Assembly (NCBI GenBank): GCA_036771835.1
Contig: DAIPGN010000012.1
Location: 25,349-89,348, forward strand
Direction: 5' to 3'
DNA: 64,000 nucleotides
Source of the DNA: UBA4877 sp002399285
Lineage (GTDB): Bacteria; Bacillota; Thermoanaerobacteria; Thermoanaerobacterales; UBA4877
A program made the position numbers and the translations under genes. Position 1 is the stretch's first letter; each line of letters begins with the position of its first letter. This document shows positions 51,820-61,169 of the stretch, piece by piece. A model generated the notes under the pieces. That model made no database searches, had not been told where the DNA came from, and was given only the letters and a program-made list of their open reading frames with translations.

Positions 51820-52917
51820 TCACCTCACCGACTGCGCCGTTTTTATTGCCTCTTGTTCATTTGTAAAATTGCCGGTTAAATTATATATTACGCCATTGTC
51901 CGTCCATATCATATCATGGTATACGCTGTTACCGTCATCAGACATATACAATACGCCTGGATTGCCGTTAATATTTATGTCTTTGGTCTGCTCATTTTCA
52001 TCCACAGGTAAAGGCAGCGTATTCTCCCAGTCGTCAATATCTGAAAGCTGTTGTCTTATATTCTGCGGCATAAAAGGCAGCTGCAAGATAATCTTCCTTA
52101 CCGCATCCGCATCCACTCCATCAGGCACGGCTATCTCCGGAGCGGCGATTTCAGACAACGTAAGGGTATCTTCTTCATTATTGCTGAGATAAGGTATGAT
52201 AACCTGCCCGCCTAGTTTAACGGTAAACTCCTTGCCGTTAAGTTCATCCGGAAGTAGTGTAGTTCCACCCAGGCTTTTTATAAATTTATTTACCTCATCA
52301 GTATTGAGTTTAAACTTCATTGAACCCGGTTTCATCACGGATGGATTTGCTGTCTTAACCTTAAACGGCAGGTCCTTAACCTCTTTAATATCGAAATTCA
52401 CCGATCTGCGTGCCTCCTCCATAGACGTCTCTTCATATGTGCTGGAAATGTTATTGGCGGTAAGATAACCAAATTTTTCCAAGTCCACCTTGCTTGAACC
52501 GCCATCCAGATTTGCCAGTGAATTCTGTATCTCATTTAAATCCTGTTGTGTCACCTTAACCGCAGCAACCTTATTAACCCTGAAAATCTGAAGAAAAGAC
52601 TGTGCCGCAGCCTGCACGGGCGGGAACGTCATGGATATACCTATGGCCGCCACTAAGCAAGCCGCGATCGCACCCTTTTTATATTTATTCCACATACTCA
52701 TAAAACCCCCTCTTTTTTCTATCTTGGATATCCCCCGTACGGGAATATCGCCGAAACTTCCCAAAACATCCTCCGCAAAACCCTGATTCGCCTTGAGCTC
52801 ATCACAGCGCTTTTTACAAATATCGCACTCCGCCATATGCTCTCTGAGCTTTTCGGCCTCCGCCGATCCCAACTCGCCGTCCAAATAAGCCTGTATGGTA
52901 CCATCGTCATAGTGCAC
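51820..52917 (-). CDS. Zinc-finger anti-sigma factor with extracytoplasmic domain
   Basis: A 365-residue transmembrane anti-sigma factor. The N-terminal ZAS motif is His27-x3-Cys31-x2-Cys34 (EHMAECDICKKRC) and binds ECF sigma factors. One membrane helix lies near 85-105 (GAIAACLVAAIGISMTF). A roughly 250-residue outer domain includes the DUF4367-like region near the end (VLYMSDDGNSVYHDMIWTDNGVIYNLTG). GTG 52917 is the likely start, placed 8 bases after GGAGG and one base after the sigma stop. The pair forms a classic sensor-sigma module. Confidence 0.9.
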   Translation of the reverse strand: MHYDDGTIQAYLDGELGSAEAEKLREHMAECDICKKRCDELKANQGFAEDVLGSFGDIPVRGISKIEKRGGFMSMWNKYKKGAIAACLVAAIGISMTFPPVQAAAQSFLQIFRVNKVAAVKVTQQDLNEIQNSLANLDGGSSKVDLEKFGYLTANNISSTYEETSMEEARRSVNFDIKEVKDLPFKVKTANPSVMKPGSMKFKLNTDEVNKFIKSLGGTTLLPDELNGKEFTVKLGGQVIIPYLSNNEEDTLTLSEIAAPEIAVPDGVDADAVRKIILQLPFMPQNIRQQLSDIDDWENTLPLPVDENEQTKDININGNPGVLYMSDDGNSVYHDMIWTDNGVIYNLTGNFTNEQEAIKTAQSVR

Positions 52918-52918
52918 G

Positions 52919-53428
52919 TCACTCACCTCCCTCAAAAAGCGATCTGAATTTTGCCTGCGCCCTCGCTATTATGGTACCCACCGAAGATTTATTTATCTTG
53001 AGCACCTTAGATATCTCCTCGTAGGAATATCCAGAGTATTTCAACACAAGCACGTCGGCGTCCCTCCTGCCGAGCTTTGCCAGCGCTTCCCTCACTTCCT
53101 GCCTTTCCATATGCGCAGCGGCCGCCTCCTCCGCATGAACGACATCCTCGGTCAATGTGACGCTCTCCCTTCTCCTGCGGGCGCAGTCAGACCTAATGCG
53201 GTTCTTGGCAAGATTGACGGCTACCCTTGTCACCCATGCCGCAAGATTATCCATATTTTTGGGTGGGGCATCGTACAGCTTTATGAACGCTTCCTGAGCT
53301 ATGTCCTCGGAGTCAGGGCCGGCCAGGAAATATACGGCTCTGCACACTCTCCTGTAGTTTTCCTTATATATGTCCCTGAATACACCTTCGTCTATCTGCC
53401 TCACCCCGCTTTCATCTATATAACACAT
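52919..53428 (-). CDS. ECF-type RNA polymerase sigma factor
   Basis: A sigma-70 family protein of about 170 residues with only regions 2 and 4. Region 2 is GVFRDIYKENYRRVCRAVYFLAGPDSEDIAQEAFIKLYDAPPKNMDNLAAWVTRVAVNLAKNRIR. Region 4 is EVREALAKLGRRDADVLVLKYSGYSYEEISKVLKINKSSVGTIIARAQAKFRSLF. The start is not certain: ATG 53428 is used here, and ATG 53437 is equally possible. It is followed directly by its anti-sigma factor and an ABC exporter, and lies divergent from the GH18 gene, which could be a target. Confidence 0.92.
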   Translation of the reverse strand: MCYIDESGVRQIDEGVFRDIYKENYRRVCRAVYFLAGPDSEDIAQEAFIKLYDAPPKNMDNLAAWVTRVAVNLAKNRIRSDCARRRRESVTLTEDVVHAEEAAAAHMERQEVREALAKLGRRDADVLVLKYSGYSYEEISKVLKINKSSVGTIIARAQAKFRSLFEGGE

Positions 53429-53539
53429 CCAGGCCATCTTTTGTGACAAAAAAATTCCAGAAAAATTGATTGACTGATACATACGTGTTATCATAACTGT
53501 ATGTTTTACAATTCTATTATACATATTGGGGGAAAAAAT

Positions 53540-54796
53540 ATGAAACGTACGCTCATCTTTATACTTACGGCAGTATTGGCTTTGAGTTTCTCCATACCTG
53601 CCTTCGCGCAGGGCCAGCAAAGTATTTCCGTATTTGTCGACGGGCTTCCCGTCTCCTTCGAGGTGGCGCCGGTAATATCCGGAGGCAGTACCCTGGTGCC
53701 CTTCAGAGCCATAGCCGAGGCTCTCAACGTGAAGGTAAACTGGGACGGAGCCACTCAGACCGTCAATGCTTCGGGCAGCGACATCAAGGTCCTGCTGCGG
53801 ATAGGCGGCAAAACAGCCTACGTCAACGGATCTCCCGTCGCCCTGGCCGCCGCGCCCAAGGTTTACGGCGGAAGTACCATGATACCGCTGCGCTTTTTCA
53901 GCGAGGCATTTCATTGCAAGGTCGCATATGATAATACAACGAAGCAGATCAGCATCACCTCCCCTGCCGGGAAAATGACGGTAACGGGCTTCTATGCTCT
54001 CGGCGACAGCAAGACCAGCAGCTGGACCAATCTGTTCGGCGTGTCTTATCCTCAGGATTCAGCGGGAAACACCGACGTGATAGGCGATCTGGCACTGGGC
54101 TGGTACAGCCTGGATAAGGATGGCAATCTGCTTACTGTAAGCAGAACAGGCTGGCAGCGGCCGGATGATTGGGAAAATGTATTGGAAACAGCAAAAAAAT
54201 ACGGTCTCGGGACGGAGATGGTCGTCCACGTATCGGACGGGGACGGCGCGGTCACGGCCCTGCTGTCGAGTGCGGCGGCATCTGCCAATGCGGCTGACAG
54301 CATTGCCGAGGAGGCTAAGCTATACGGAGGGGTAAACCTGGACTTTGAGGGCCTGGGCTATACCGGCAGCGGCGAGCAGCTAAAATCCGTGCAGCAGAGC
54401 TTTACGACGTTTACAGACCTGCTGTCGCAAAAACTCAAGGCATCGGGTCTTAAGCTGACGCTTACGCTGCATGCGCCCAACAGCGCATATAAGGGGTATG
54501 ACTATGCAGCCTTAGGCAAATTGGCGGATAAAATAGTGATAATGGCATACGACTACGGCCAGACTCCCGAACCGGTAAATTCCGTGACCCAGGCAGTCAA
54601 GACGGCCGCATCCGAGGTACCGGCATCCAAGCTGGTGCTGGGCATATCTGCGCCCAATGAGACTTCGGGCAGCATACTGACCAAGGTAGGTATAGCCAAG
54701 AGATACGGCCTCGGCGGCATAGCGATATGGCGGCTGGGACTGGTGACTCCGGAGATGTGGGATGCGCTGAGAACTTCCGTTATCCCGATAAAATAA
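53540..54796 (+). CDS. Secreted GH18-type glycosidase with copper-amine-oxidase-like stalk domain
   Basis: A 418-residue exported protein. The signal peptide is 1-23 (cleaved after AFA). A CuAO-N1-like (stalk) domain occupies about 28-140 (VFVDGLPVSFEVAPVISGGSTLVPFRAIAEALNVKVNWD...). A GH18 barrel follows (about 145-418), with the catalytic strand GGVNLDFE (Asp268, Glu270) and IVIMAYDYG. The GH18 DxxDxDxE motif is reduced to N-x-D-x-E, as in spore-cortex and wall-lytic members. It probably hydrolyses peptidoglycan or a related glycan at the cell surface. ATG 53540 follows GGGGG. Confidence 0.9.
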   Translation: MKRTLIFILTAVLALSFSIPAFAQGQQSISVFVDGLPVSFEVAPVISGGSTLVPFRAIAEALNVKVNWDGATQTVNASGSDIKVLLRIGGKTAYVNGSPVALAAAPKVYGGSTMIPLRFFSEAFHCKVAYDNTTKQISITSPAGKMTVTGFYALGDSKTSSWTNLFGVSYPQDSAGNTDVIGDLALGWYSLDKDGNLLTVSRTGWQRPDDWENVLETAKKYGLGTEMVVHVSDGDGAVTALLSSAAASANAADSIAEEAKLYGGVNLDFEGLGYTGSGEQLKSVQQSFTTFTDLLSQKLKASGLKLTLTLHAPNSAYKGYDYAALGKLADKIVIMAYDYGQTPEPVNSVTQAVKTAASEVPASKLVLGISAPNETSGSILTKVGIAKRYGLGGIAIWRLGLVTPEMWDALRTSVIPIK

Positions 54797-54900
54797 TACT
54801 CTGAACGTATATATTTAAGGCATCTTTTGAACACATAACATCCTTCATACATACTATATATTAGATTTCGATCTAAATTTAGTGAAGGTGGTGTTCATAG

Positions 54901-56136
54901 ATGGCTTGTCCTTCAGGAACTTTCGCATACACAATCAGGTCAGGCGATACATTCTGGATATTAGCAAACAGATATAATACCACGGTGGAGGCTATACAGC
55001 GGGCCAACCCGGGGGTCAATCCCAATAATCTGCAGATAGGCCAGGTTATCTGCATTCCCGGCGGCGTCACTCCTCCGCCTACGACCTGCCCTGCGGGTTC
55101 ATTCTCATATACCATAAGGTCGGGCGACACTCTCTGGGTATTGGCGCAAAGGTACAACACTACGGTAGCAGCCATTACAGCGATAAACCCGGGCATAAAT
55201 CCCAATAATCTGCAGATAGGCCAGGTCATATGCATTCCCGGCGGCGTTACTCCTCCGCCTACGACCTGTCCTGCGGGTTCATTCTCATATACCATAAGGT
55301 CGGGCGACACTCTCTGGGTATTGGCGCAAAGGTACAACACTACGGTAGCAGCCATTATGGCAATCAACCCCGGGATAAATCCCAATAATTTGGTTGTCGG
55401 CCAGATGATCTGCATTCCCGGCGGCGTTACTCCGCCTCCCCCGACTTGCCCCGCGGGTTCATTCTCATATACCATAGCTGCGGGCGACACTCTCTGGGGC
55501 CTGGCCGCGAGGTTCAATACCACGGTAAACGCCATTATGGCGCTAAATCCGGGTATAGACCCCAATAGTCTGCGTATCGGTCAGATAATCTGCATTCCGG
55601 GTGGGATCACTCCGCCTCCACCGACTTGCCCCGCGGGTTCATTCTCATATACCATAGCTGCGGGCGACACTCTCTGGGGCCTGGCCGCAAGGTTCAATAC
55701 CACTCCAGCCGCCATTATGGCGCTCAATCCGGGCATAGACCCCAATAGCCTGCGTGTCGGCCAGATAATCTGCATTCCATCGGTCACTCCGCCTACGACC
55801 TGCCCTGCGGGTTCATTCTCTTACACCGTTATGGCGGGAGATACTATCTGGGGCCTGGCCGCAAGATTCAATACCACGGTAAACGCCATTATGGCAATCA
55901 ATCCTGGCATAAATCCCAATGCCTTGGTAGTAGGCCAGAGAATATGCATTCCCGGTACTACTCCGCCTACGACCTGCCCTGCCGGCTCATTCGCATACAC
56001 CATCAAGGCAGGAGACACCATCTGGAACCTGGCCAGCAGGTATAATACCACAGTGCAGGCCATTATGGCAATCAATCCGGGCATAAATCCCAATGCCTTG
56101 CGCATAGGCCAGGTGATCTGCATACCATCAAGGTAA
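54901..56136 (+). CDS. Protein of seven tandem LysM domains
   Basis: A 411-residue protein made almost wholly of seven LysM repeats of about 55-60 residues, each [ST]Y[TV]I-x2-GDT-x-W-x-LA-x-R[YF]NTT...NPG[IV]-[ND]PN-x-L-x-[IV]GQ-x-ICIP. Repeats are joined by short Pro/Thr linkers. Every repeat carries a pair of cysteines (CPxG and ICIP). No signal peptide is present. LysM binds peptidoglycan or chitin-like glycans, and signal-less, Cys-rich LysM proteins fit a spore coat or cortex role. DNA repeats 2-3 and 4-5 are nearly identical, so copy number may vary. The start has GAAGGTGGTG upstream. Confidence 0.93.
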   Translation: MACPSGTFAYTIRSGDTFWILANRYNTTVEAIQRANPGVNPNNLQIGQVICIPGGVTPPPTTCPAGSFSYTIRSGDTLWVLAQRYNTTVAAITAINPGINPNNLQIGQVICIPGGVTPPPTTCPAGSFSYTIRSGDTLWVLAQRYNTTVAAIMAINPGINPNNLVVGQMICIPGGVTPPPPTCPAGSFSYTIAAGDTLWGLAARFNTTVNAIMALNPGIDPNSLRIGQIICIPGGITPPPPTCPAGSFSYTIAAGDTLWGLAARFNTTPAAIMALNPGIDPNSLRVGQIICIPSVTPPTTCPAGSFSYTVMAGDTIWGLAARFNTTVNAIMAINPGINPNALVVGQRICIPGTTPPTTCPAGSFAYTIKAGDTIWNLASRYNTTVQAIMAINPGINPNALRIGQVICIPSR

Positions 56137-56180
56137 AGAGCAGCATAGAGGCAAAAAGTAAAGAGAGTATAGATCCCTAT

Positions 56181-56220
56181 GAGGGGGCGGACAGCTTTTA
56201 GCTTTCCGCCCCCTCCTTTT
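56181..56220 (+). terminator. Terminator of the LysM gene
   Basis: GAGGGGGCGGA / TCCGCCCCCTC, 11-bp G+C-rich stem with a 13-base loop followed by CTTTT. Confidence 0.92.
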
Positions 56221-56302
56221 CCCCGTCTGCATAAAAGTGATATACTACGGGTATATGAATACATCTGCTGTAAACGGCAGCGTTAAAAAGGGAGCATACA
56301 TC

Positions 56303-56968
56303 ATGACTAAAATCCTTATTATAGAAGACGACGCGACCATACGCGCCGAACTAAAAGCACTGCTCGAGAGAAACGGCTACATCATCCTTGCGCCCGGCAA
56401 TTTTGACGACATCGCGGCAGCGGCTTTGGAAGCCGCGCCTCAGCTGATACTGCTTGACCTGGGGCTTCCCCATTATGACGGGCACCAAATCTGCAGGGAA
56501 CTGCGGAAAAAATCATCCGTGCCCATCATTGTTGTCACTAGCCATGACACCGATACCGATGAGCTCATGAGCATGATGCTGGGTGCGGACGATTTCATAA
56601 CAAAACCCTACAATACGCAGATCCTGCTTGCCCGCATCGAGCATATCCTGTACCGGGTCTATGGGAATCAACAAGACAATATACTGCAGTGCGGCAGCCT
56701 TACGCTCGATCAAAACGCAGGCACTGTTAAATATAATAACGACTCCCGGGAGCTAACTAAAAACGAGCTCAGGATACTACGCCTACTGATGAAGGAGCAG
56801 GGAAAAATCGTCTCCCGCGATCAATTGATGAACGAGCTTTGGCAAACCGATGAGTTTGTGGATGACAACACCCTGACGGTAAACATCAACCGGCTGAGGA
56901 AAAAGCTCCGTGGGATCGGCGCTCCCGATCTTATACAGACCAAGCGAGGGCAGGGATACAAGATATGA
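56303..56968 (+). CDS. OmpR-family response regulator (BceR-like)
   Basis: A 221-residue response regulator. The receiver has the acidic pocket IIEDD, phospho-Asp52 in LLDLGLP, and the conserved Lys in FITKPYN. The C-terminal winged helix (ELTKNELRILRLLMKEQGKIVSRDQLMNELW...NTLTVNINRLRKKL) is of OmpR/PhoB type. It overlaps the kinase gene by four bases. Together with the downstream ABC genes it forms a Bce-type antimicrobial-peptide sensing module. ATG 56303 has AAGGGAG upstream. Confidence 0.94.
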   Translation: MTKILIIEDDATIRAELKALLERNGYIILAPGNFDDIAAAALEAAPQLILLDLGLPHYDGHQICRELRKKSSVPIIVVTSHDTDTDELMSMMLGADDFITKPYNTQILLARIEHILYRVYGNQQDNILQCGSLTLDQNAGTVKYNNDSRELTKNELRILRLLMKEQGKIVSRDQLMNELWQTDEFVDDNTLTVNINRLRKKLRGIGAPDLIQTKRGQGYKI

Positions 56969-57939
56969 CGATATCAAACTTTCTCCGGGACAAGCTGTGC
57001 TTTATACTGACCGTGCTGTTTACCGCAGGGAGCTGCGATCTCATCCTCTATATATTCAATTTGCCTTCCGCTGTTGCAATTCTTTTAACTGTGATATACC
57101 TAATCGGAAGTTTTATCACTTTGATGTGGGAATTCTTCACAAAAAGGGCATACTTTAACGAGCTTAAAAGCTCGCTGGCCGGCCTGGAAAAAAAGCGCTA
57201 CATCTCCGAGGTTATGGACAAACCGTCATTTACTGAAGGAAAAATTGTGGACGAGGTATTATCAAGGGTATGCAAATCCGTGAATGACGAGATATCCATA
57301 GAACATGAGAAAAGCCGTGAATACCGTGAGTATATAGAGCTCTGGGTGCATGAAATCAAAACCCCCATCAGTGCGGCCATGCTCACCTGTGAAAACAATA
57401 GTTACACCGACGTATTACAGGAGCTTCGCAGAATAGAAGGGTTTGTGGAACAGGCTCTCTTCTACGCCCGCAGCAGTTCTGTAGAGAAGGATTATATGAT
57501 AAAACAAATAGATTTAAAAAAACTGATCGGCGATCTGCTGAAGAAAAACGCCTCCCTTTTAATCTCAAATAAGATCAAAGTCGTCCCCAAAGCAGAAGGT
57601 ATGGTCCATTCAGATTCAAAATGGCTGACGTTTATTTTACAGCAGCTTATAGACAATGCCGTAAAATACGGTGCAAAAACAATTTATTTTGACTACGCCG
57701 ATAAAACACTTACGGTCAAGGATGACGGCATCGGCATCCCGCCGCAGGACTTGCCCCGCATATTCGACCGCGGTTTCACCGGAGAAAACGGGCGCGCCAC
57801 CGCCAAGTCCACCGGAATGGGGCTATATCTCTGCAAGGAATTGTGCAATAAACTGGGACTTGATATCTCCGCATCCTCTCATGATGGTACGGAATTTTCC
57901 ATCGCCTTTCCGGAGAACCCTTATGTTACATTTTCGTAA
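56965..57939 (+). CDS. Intramembrane-sensing histidine kinase (BceS-like)
   Basis: A 324-residue kinase with two N-terminal helices (about 10-32 and 35-56) and almost no external loop, as in BceS-type kinases that sense through a partner ABC transporter. The phospho-His129 is in ELWVHEIKTPI. The ATP-binding domain shows LIDNAVKYGA, DDGIGIPPQDLPRIFDRGFTG and STGMGLYLCKEL. It is translationally coupled to the response regulator gene. Confidence 0.94.
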   Translation: MTISNFLRDKLCFILTVLFTAGSCDLILYIFNLPSAVAILLTVIYLIGSFITLMWEFFTKRAYFNELKSSLAGLEKKRYISEVMDKPSFTEGKIVDEVLSRVCKSVNDEISIEHEKSREYREYIELWVHEIKTPISAAMLTCENNSYTDVLQELRRIEGFVEQALFYARSSSVEKDYMIKQIDLKKLIGDLLKKNASLLISNKIKVVPKAEGMVHSDSKWLTFILQQLIDNAVKYGAKTIYFDYADKTLTVKDDGIGIPPQDLPRIFDRGFTGENGRATAKSTGMGLYLCKELCNKLGLDISASSHDGTEFSIAFPENPYVTFS

Positions 57940-58021
57940 GTTTACCGTAAGGTATATTTATGGTACTGCCCCGGCGCCTTGGTTATAATATTGTTATACT
58001 AAACAAAAGGGAGTTTTATTT

Positions 58022-58780
58022 ATGCATCCAATAATGCAGGTAAAAAACCTTGAAAAGGTATACGGCAACCGCGGTAACATCACAAAAGCTTTAAACGGCG
58101 TAAGCTTCGAGGTATTTACTGGGGAATACGTCGGAGTTATGGGCGCATCGGGCAGTGGAAAGACCACCCTGCTCAACTGCGTCTCTACCATTGACCGCGC
58201 CACTGCGGGACAAATTTTGATAGAAGGCAGCGACATCACTCAGTTAAATTCCTCTGAGGTTGCAGATTTCCGCTGCCATAAATTGGGCTTTATCTTTCAG
58301 GATTACAATCTGTTAGACACACTCACAGCTTATGAAAATATTGCGCTCGCTCTTACGATAGCAAAAACAGATCCCGGTAAAGTAGACGGGAAGATAAAGG
58401 CTGTGGCTGAAAAACTCGGCATCACCGAGGTACTGGCAAAATATCCGGTGCAGATGTCGGGCGGACAAAAGCAGCGTGTGGCATCCGCCCGCGCCATAGT
58501 CACCGACCCCGCGCTTATACTGGCCGACGAACCTACCGGCGCCCTTGACAGCAAATCTGCAAGAGCCCTGCTTGAAAGCTTCCGTAAAATGGTGCAAGAC
58601 CTTAAAAGCACCATCCTGATGGTGACTCATGATCCGTTTTCCGCCAGCTATTGCGACAGGATCATCTTTATACGTGACGGCAAACTGTTTACAGAACTGC
58701 GCCGCGGAGAAGACGACCGCAAGGGTTTCTTCGATAAGATCATCGAGGTCATGGCGGTATTGGGGGGCGGGGCGGAATGA
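58022..58780 (+). CDS. ABC transporter ATP-binding protein (BceA-like)
   Basis: A 252-residue ATPase of the MacB/BceA group. It shows Walker A GASGSGKT, LGFIFQDYNLLDTLT, signature MSGGQKQRVA, Walker B LILADEPTGALD and H-loop MVTHDP. Residues 215-252 form the short tail common in BceA proteins. It overlaps the permease gene by four bases. Its expression is probably induced by the two-component system directly upstream. Confidence 0.95.
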   Translation: MHPIMQVKNLEKVYGNRGNITKALNGVSFEVFTGEYVGVMGASGSGKTTLLNCVSTIDRATAGQILIEGSDITQLNSSEVADFRCHKLGFIFQDYNLLDTLTAYENIALALTIAKTDPGKVDGKIKAVAEKLGITEVLAKYPVQMSGGQKQRVASARAIVTDPALILADEPTGALDSKSARALLESFRKMVQDLKSTILMVTHDPFSASYCDRIIFIRDGKLFTELRRGEDDRKGFFDKIIEVMAVLGGGAE

Positions 58781-60138
58781 GCACATTCGCACTGGCTTCC
58801 CGCAATGTCCGCAAAAGCTACAGAGACTATGCGGTATACTTCCTGACCATCGTCATAGGCGTGGCGATGTTTTATGTCTTTAATTCCCTAGACAGCAGCG
58901 CAGCCATGCTGCAGCTTTCAAAAAATGAAGAAGCAATGCTGATGGGCGTAAACAAAATCATGTCATATTTATCCGTATTCATATCCATGATACTGGCCTT
59001 CTTGATTCTGTACGCCAATGCTTTTCTCATACGCCGGCGCAAAAAGGAATTGGGTATCTATATGCTTCTCGGGATGAAAAAACAGGAGATCTCCCGTATC
59101 CTCATATGTGAAACGGCCATTGTCGGAACAGTCAGCTTGGCCGTAGGCCTGGCCCTCGGCATACTGCTGTCGCAGGGGCTTGCACTGCTGACGGCAAAAC
59201 TGTTTAAAGTGGGTATAACAGGGTTTGCATTAGTATTCTCCGCACCTGCAATGCAGAAAAGCATTCTGTACTTTGGGATCACATTCGTGCTCGTCATGCT
59301 CTTCAATACCGGTAACCTGGGAAGACAGAATCTTGTTGACCTGATCTATGCAGACAAAAATGCTTCAGCATTTCGCACTCAGCGCACCGGCTTATCCGCC
59401 TTGCTGTTTGTTGCAAGCATGGTTTTAATAGGCTCGGGATATGCCGTCATACTAAAAAACGGAATATTCCATTCCGGCCGGCCGCTGCTCATTGCCATAG
59501 CGCTCGGCTCCATGGGGACATTCCTGTTTTTCTATTCGTTCTCCGGTTTATTTTTGAAACTGGTCAGAAAAATGCAGAACGTATACTTCGCAGGGCTGAA
59601 TATCTTCACGCTGGGCCAGCTGGGCAGCCAGTTCAATACGGAACATATATCCATGTCTTTCGTTTGCCTGATGATGTTTTTGGCAATATCCGCGATTTCA
59701 GCCGGTTCAGCCGTTGTGGGCAGTATCAGCAATACCTATGCCAATGAAAGCGGTACCGTTGCCGGCGTCACTTATGTATCGCTGTATATAGGGATTGTGT
59801 TTATCCTTGCCAGCGCCAGCGTGCTTGCGATAAGCCAGCTGTCCCGATCCGTCGATAACCGCAGCAGATATGAGCTTCTGTCCAAGCTGGGCGCCGGCTA
59901 TGACATGTTAAGCGACAGTTTGCTTAAACAGATCTCATTCTACTTTGCACTGCCTCTGGTGCTGGCCATCATACACTCCATCGTAGCCATTATAGTTGTC
60001 AGCAAGGTTGTATACATGATCGGCGAAGTTAATATCTTTGCTTCAAGCATGATCACCGTAGTAATTATAGCAGCTATTTACGGCGGGTACTTCTTGATGA
60101 CCTATCTTAGCGCAAGGCGCGTGCTCACGCAAAAATAA
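58777..60138 (+). CDS. FtsX-type ABC permease (BceB-like, short form)
   Basis: A 453-residue permease with the N-terminal STFALASRNVRKSYRDYAVYFLTIVIGVAMFY typical of BceB proteins and about ten membrane segments. BceB proteins are usually near 650 residues, with a large external domain of about 200 residues between helices 7 and 8. Here only about 20 residues (GSISNTYANESGTVAG) separate those helices, so the ligand-sensing outer domain is missing. The reading frame is otherwise intact. It may respond to a different signal or act as a transporter only. Confidence 0.88.
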   Translation: MSTFALASRNVRKSYRDYAVYFLTIVIGVAMFYVFNSLDSSAAMLQLSKNEEAMLMGVNKIMSYLSVFISMILAFLILYANAFLIRRRKKELGIYMLLGMKKQEISRILICETAIVGTVSLAVGLALGILLSQGLALLTAKLFKVGITGFALVFSAPAMQKSILYFGITFVLVMLFNTGNLGRQNLVDLIYADKNASAFRTQRTGLSALLFVASMVLIGSGYAVILKNGIFHSGRPLLIAIALGSMGTFLFFYSFSGLFLKLVRKMQNVYFAGLNIFTLGQLGSQFNTEHISMSFVCLMMFLAISAISAGSAVVGSISNTYANESGTVAGVTYVSLYIGIVFILASASVLAISQLSRSVDNRSRYELLSKLGAGYDMLSDSLLKQISFYFALPLVLAIIHSIVAIIVVSKVVYMIGEVNIFASSMITVVIIAAIYGGYFLMTYLSARRVLTQK

Positions 60139-60665
60139 AAGGGGTACTTTTTAGTATTCCTCAGTTTGAAGACAAAACACCATATTATTTTAGGGTACCT
60201 TGTTTTTTTATTATAGGACAAATAGTAAAATATAGATAGGTAATGGAAAATACTGAATCAGATAAATGAAGTTAACCGAAAGCAACTAAGCATTCGCTGC
60301 ATGGAAAATTTAGTACTAAAAGATCACATCCTAAAGAAAAATACTAGCAAACTGGAAGTCAAGGGCCCCAGATTCATACCAGACCCCAGTTTTTTATTTT
60401 CCTTTGCCCCCAATTCTATAACCATTATAAAATATGCCGCTTAAGTTAATTTCTTAGACGGCATATTGTTTACACTCTATGAATTTCTTTAACAAACGCT
60501 TAAACAGCATCAATTGAATATCAAGATTTTTATTTTTTTAACCAATAAATACAGCATATTTTGCTTTCAATATCTTAATTATACATTAGATAATGCTTAA
60601 ATTTAAAAATAAGATAGCTTTACCTCTCTTATAAAAAATTGAAATTTCAAGAACATAATAGTACT
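60139..60665. other. Gene-free A+T-rich stretch with a hairpin
   Basis: No convincing gene in 527 bases. AATATGCCG (60431-60439) pairs with CGGCATATT (60459-60467) in a 9-bp stem that can be extended. On the minus strand it is followed by TTATAATGG. It may end both the permease transcript and the third PTS operon. Confidence 0.5.
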
Positions 60666-61160
60666 CTAATATAATTTAATTGCATCTTTTAAATTAACTA
60701 ATTTAGCCTCTGGCACTACTTGAAAAAACACTTCTATACCGTTGCTTTCAATTTTTTTTAAAATATCCAAATCTTCATGTCTCACTGCCACATTGGGAAC
60801 CACAAACTTAGAATTTTTAGTCTTTGCTATTCCCCCAATGTTTAATTTTTTAATAGGAAGTCCCTTGTCTATAGCTTCTTTAGCTCCGTCAATTGACTTA
60901 AATATAAGTATAGCCTTATAATTCTCAAAATTATTTTTATCCCAATAATTCACTGCTTCATCAATAGTTAAAACCTTAATTGTCATACCTGTATTCGATG
61001 TTGACATTGTATATATATCCTTCAGAAAAGGGTCCATAGCTGTTACATTATCAATAACAAATAAAGCATTGGTATTCATACCTTTAGACCATTTCGTTAT
61101 TATCTGGCCATGAATAAGTCTATCATCCACTCTTGCAAATACTATTTGCCCCATTAACAT
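60666..61160 (-). CDS. PTS mannose-family EIIB subunit (operon 3)
   Basis: A 164-residue EIIB with phospho-His17 in ARVDDRLIHGQIITKW. ATG 61160 follows AAAGGA by 5 bases; ATG 61154 is an alternative and would place the His at 15. It is the last gene of the order IIC-IID-IIA-IIB, which differs from operon 2 (IIA-IIB-IIC-IID). The region is clearly richer in A+T than the rest of the window. Confidence 0.93.
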   Translation of the reverse strand: MLMGQIVFARVDDRLIHGQIITKWSKGMNTNALFVIDNVTAMDPFLKDIYTMSTSNTGMTIKVLTIDEAVNYWDKNNFENYKAILIFKSIDGAKEAIDKGLPIKKLNIGGIAKTKNSKFVVPNVAVRHEDLDILKKIESNGIEVFFQVVPEAKLVNLKDAIKLY

Positions 61161-61169
61161 CACTATCCT

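Noticed and set aside
54901..56136. Tandem repeats considered as a CRISPR array
   Set aside because: The period is about 170-180 bases and the repeats are in frame and translate to LysM domains.
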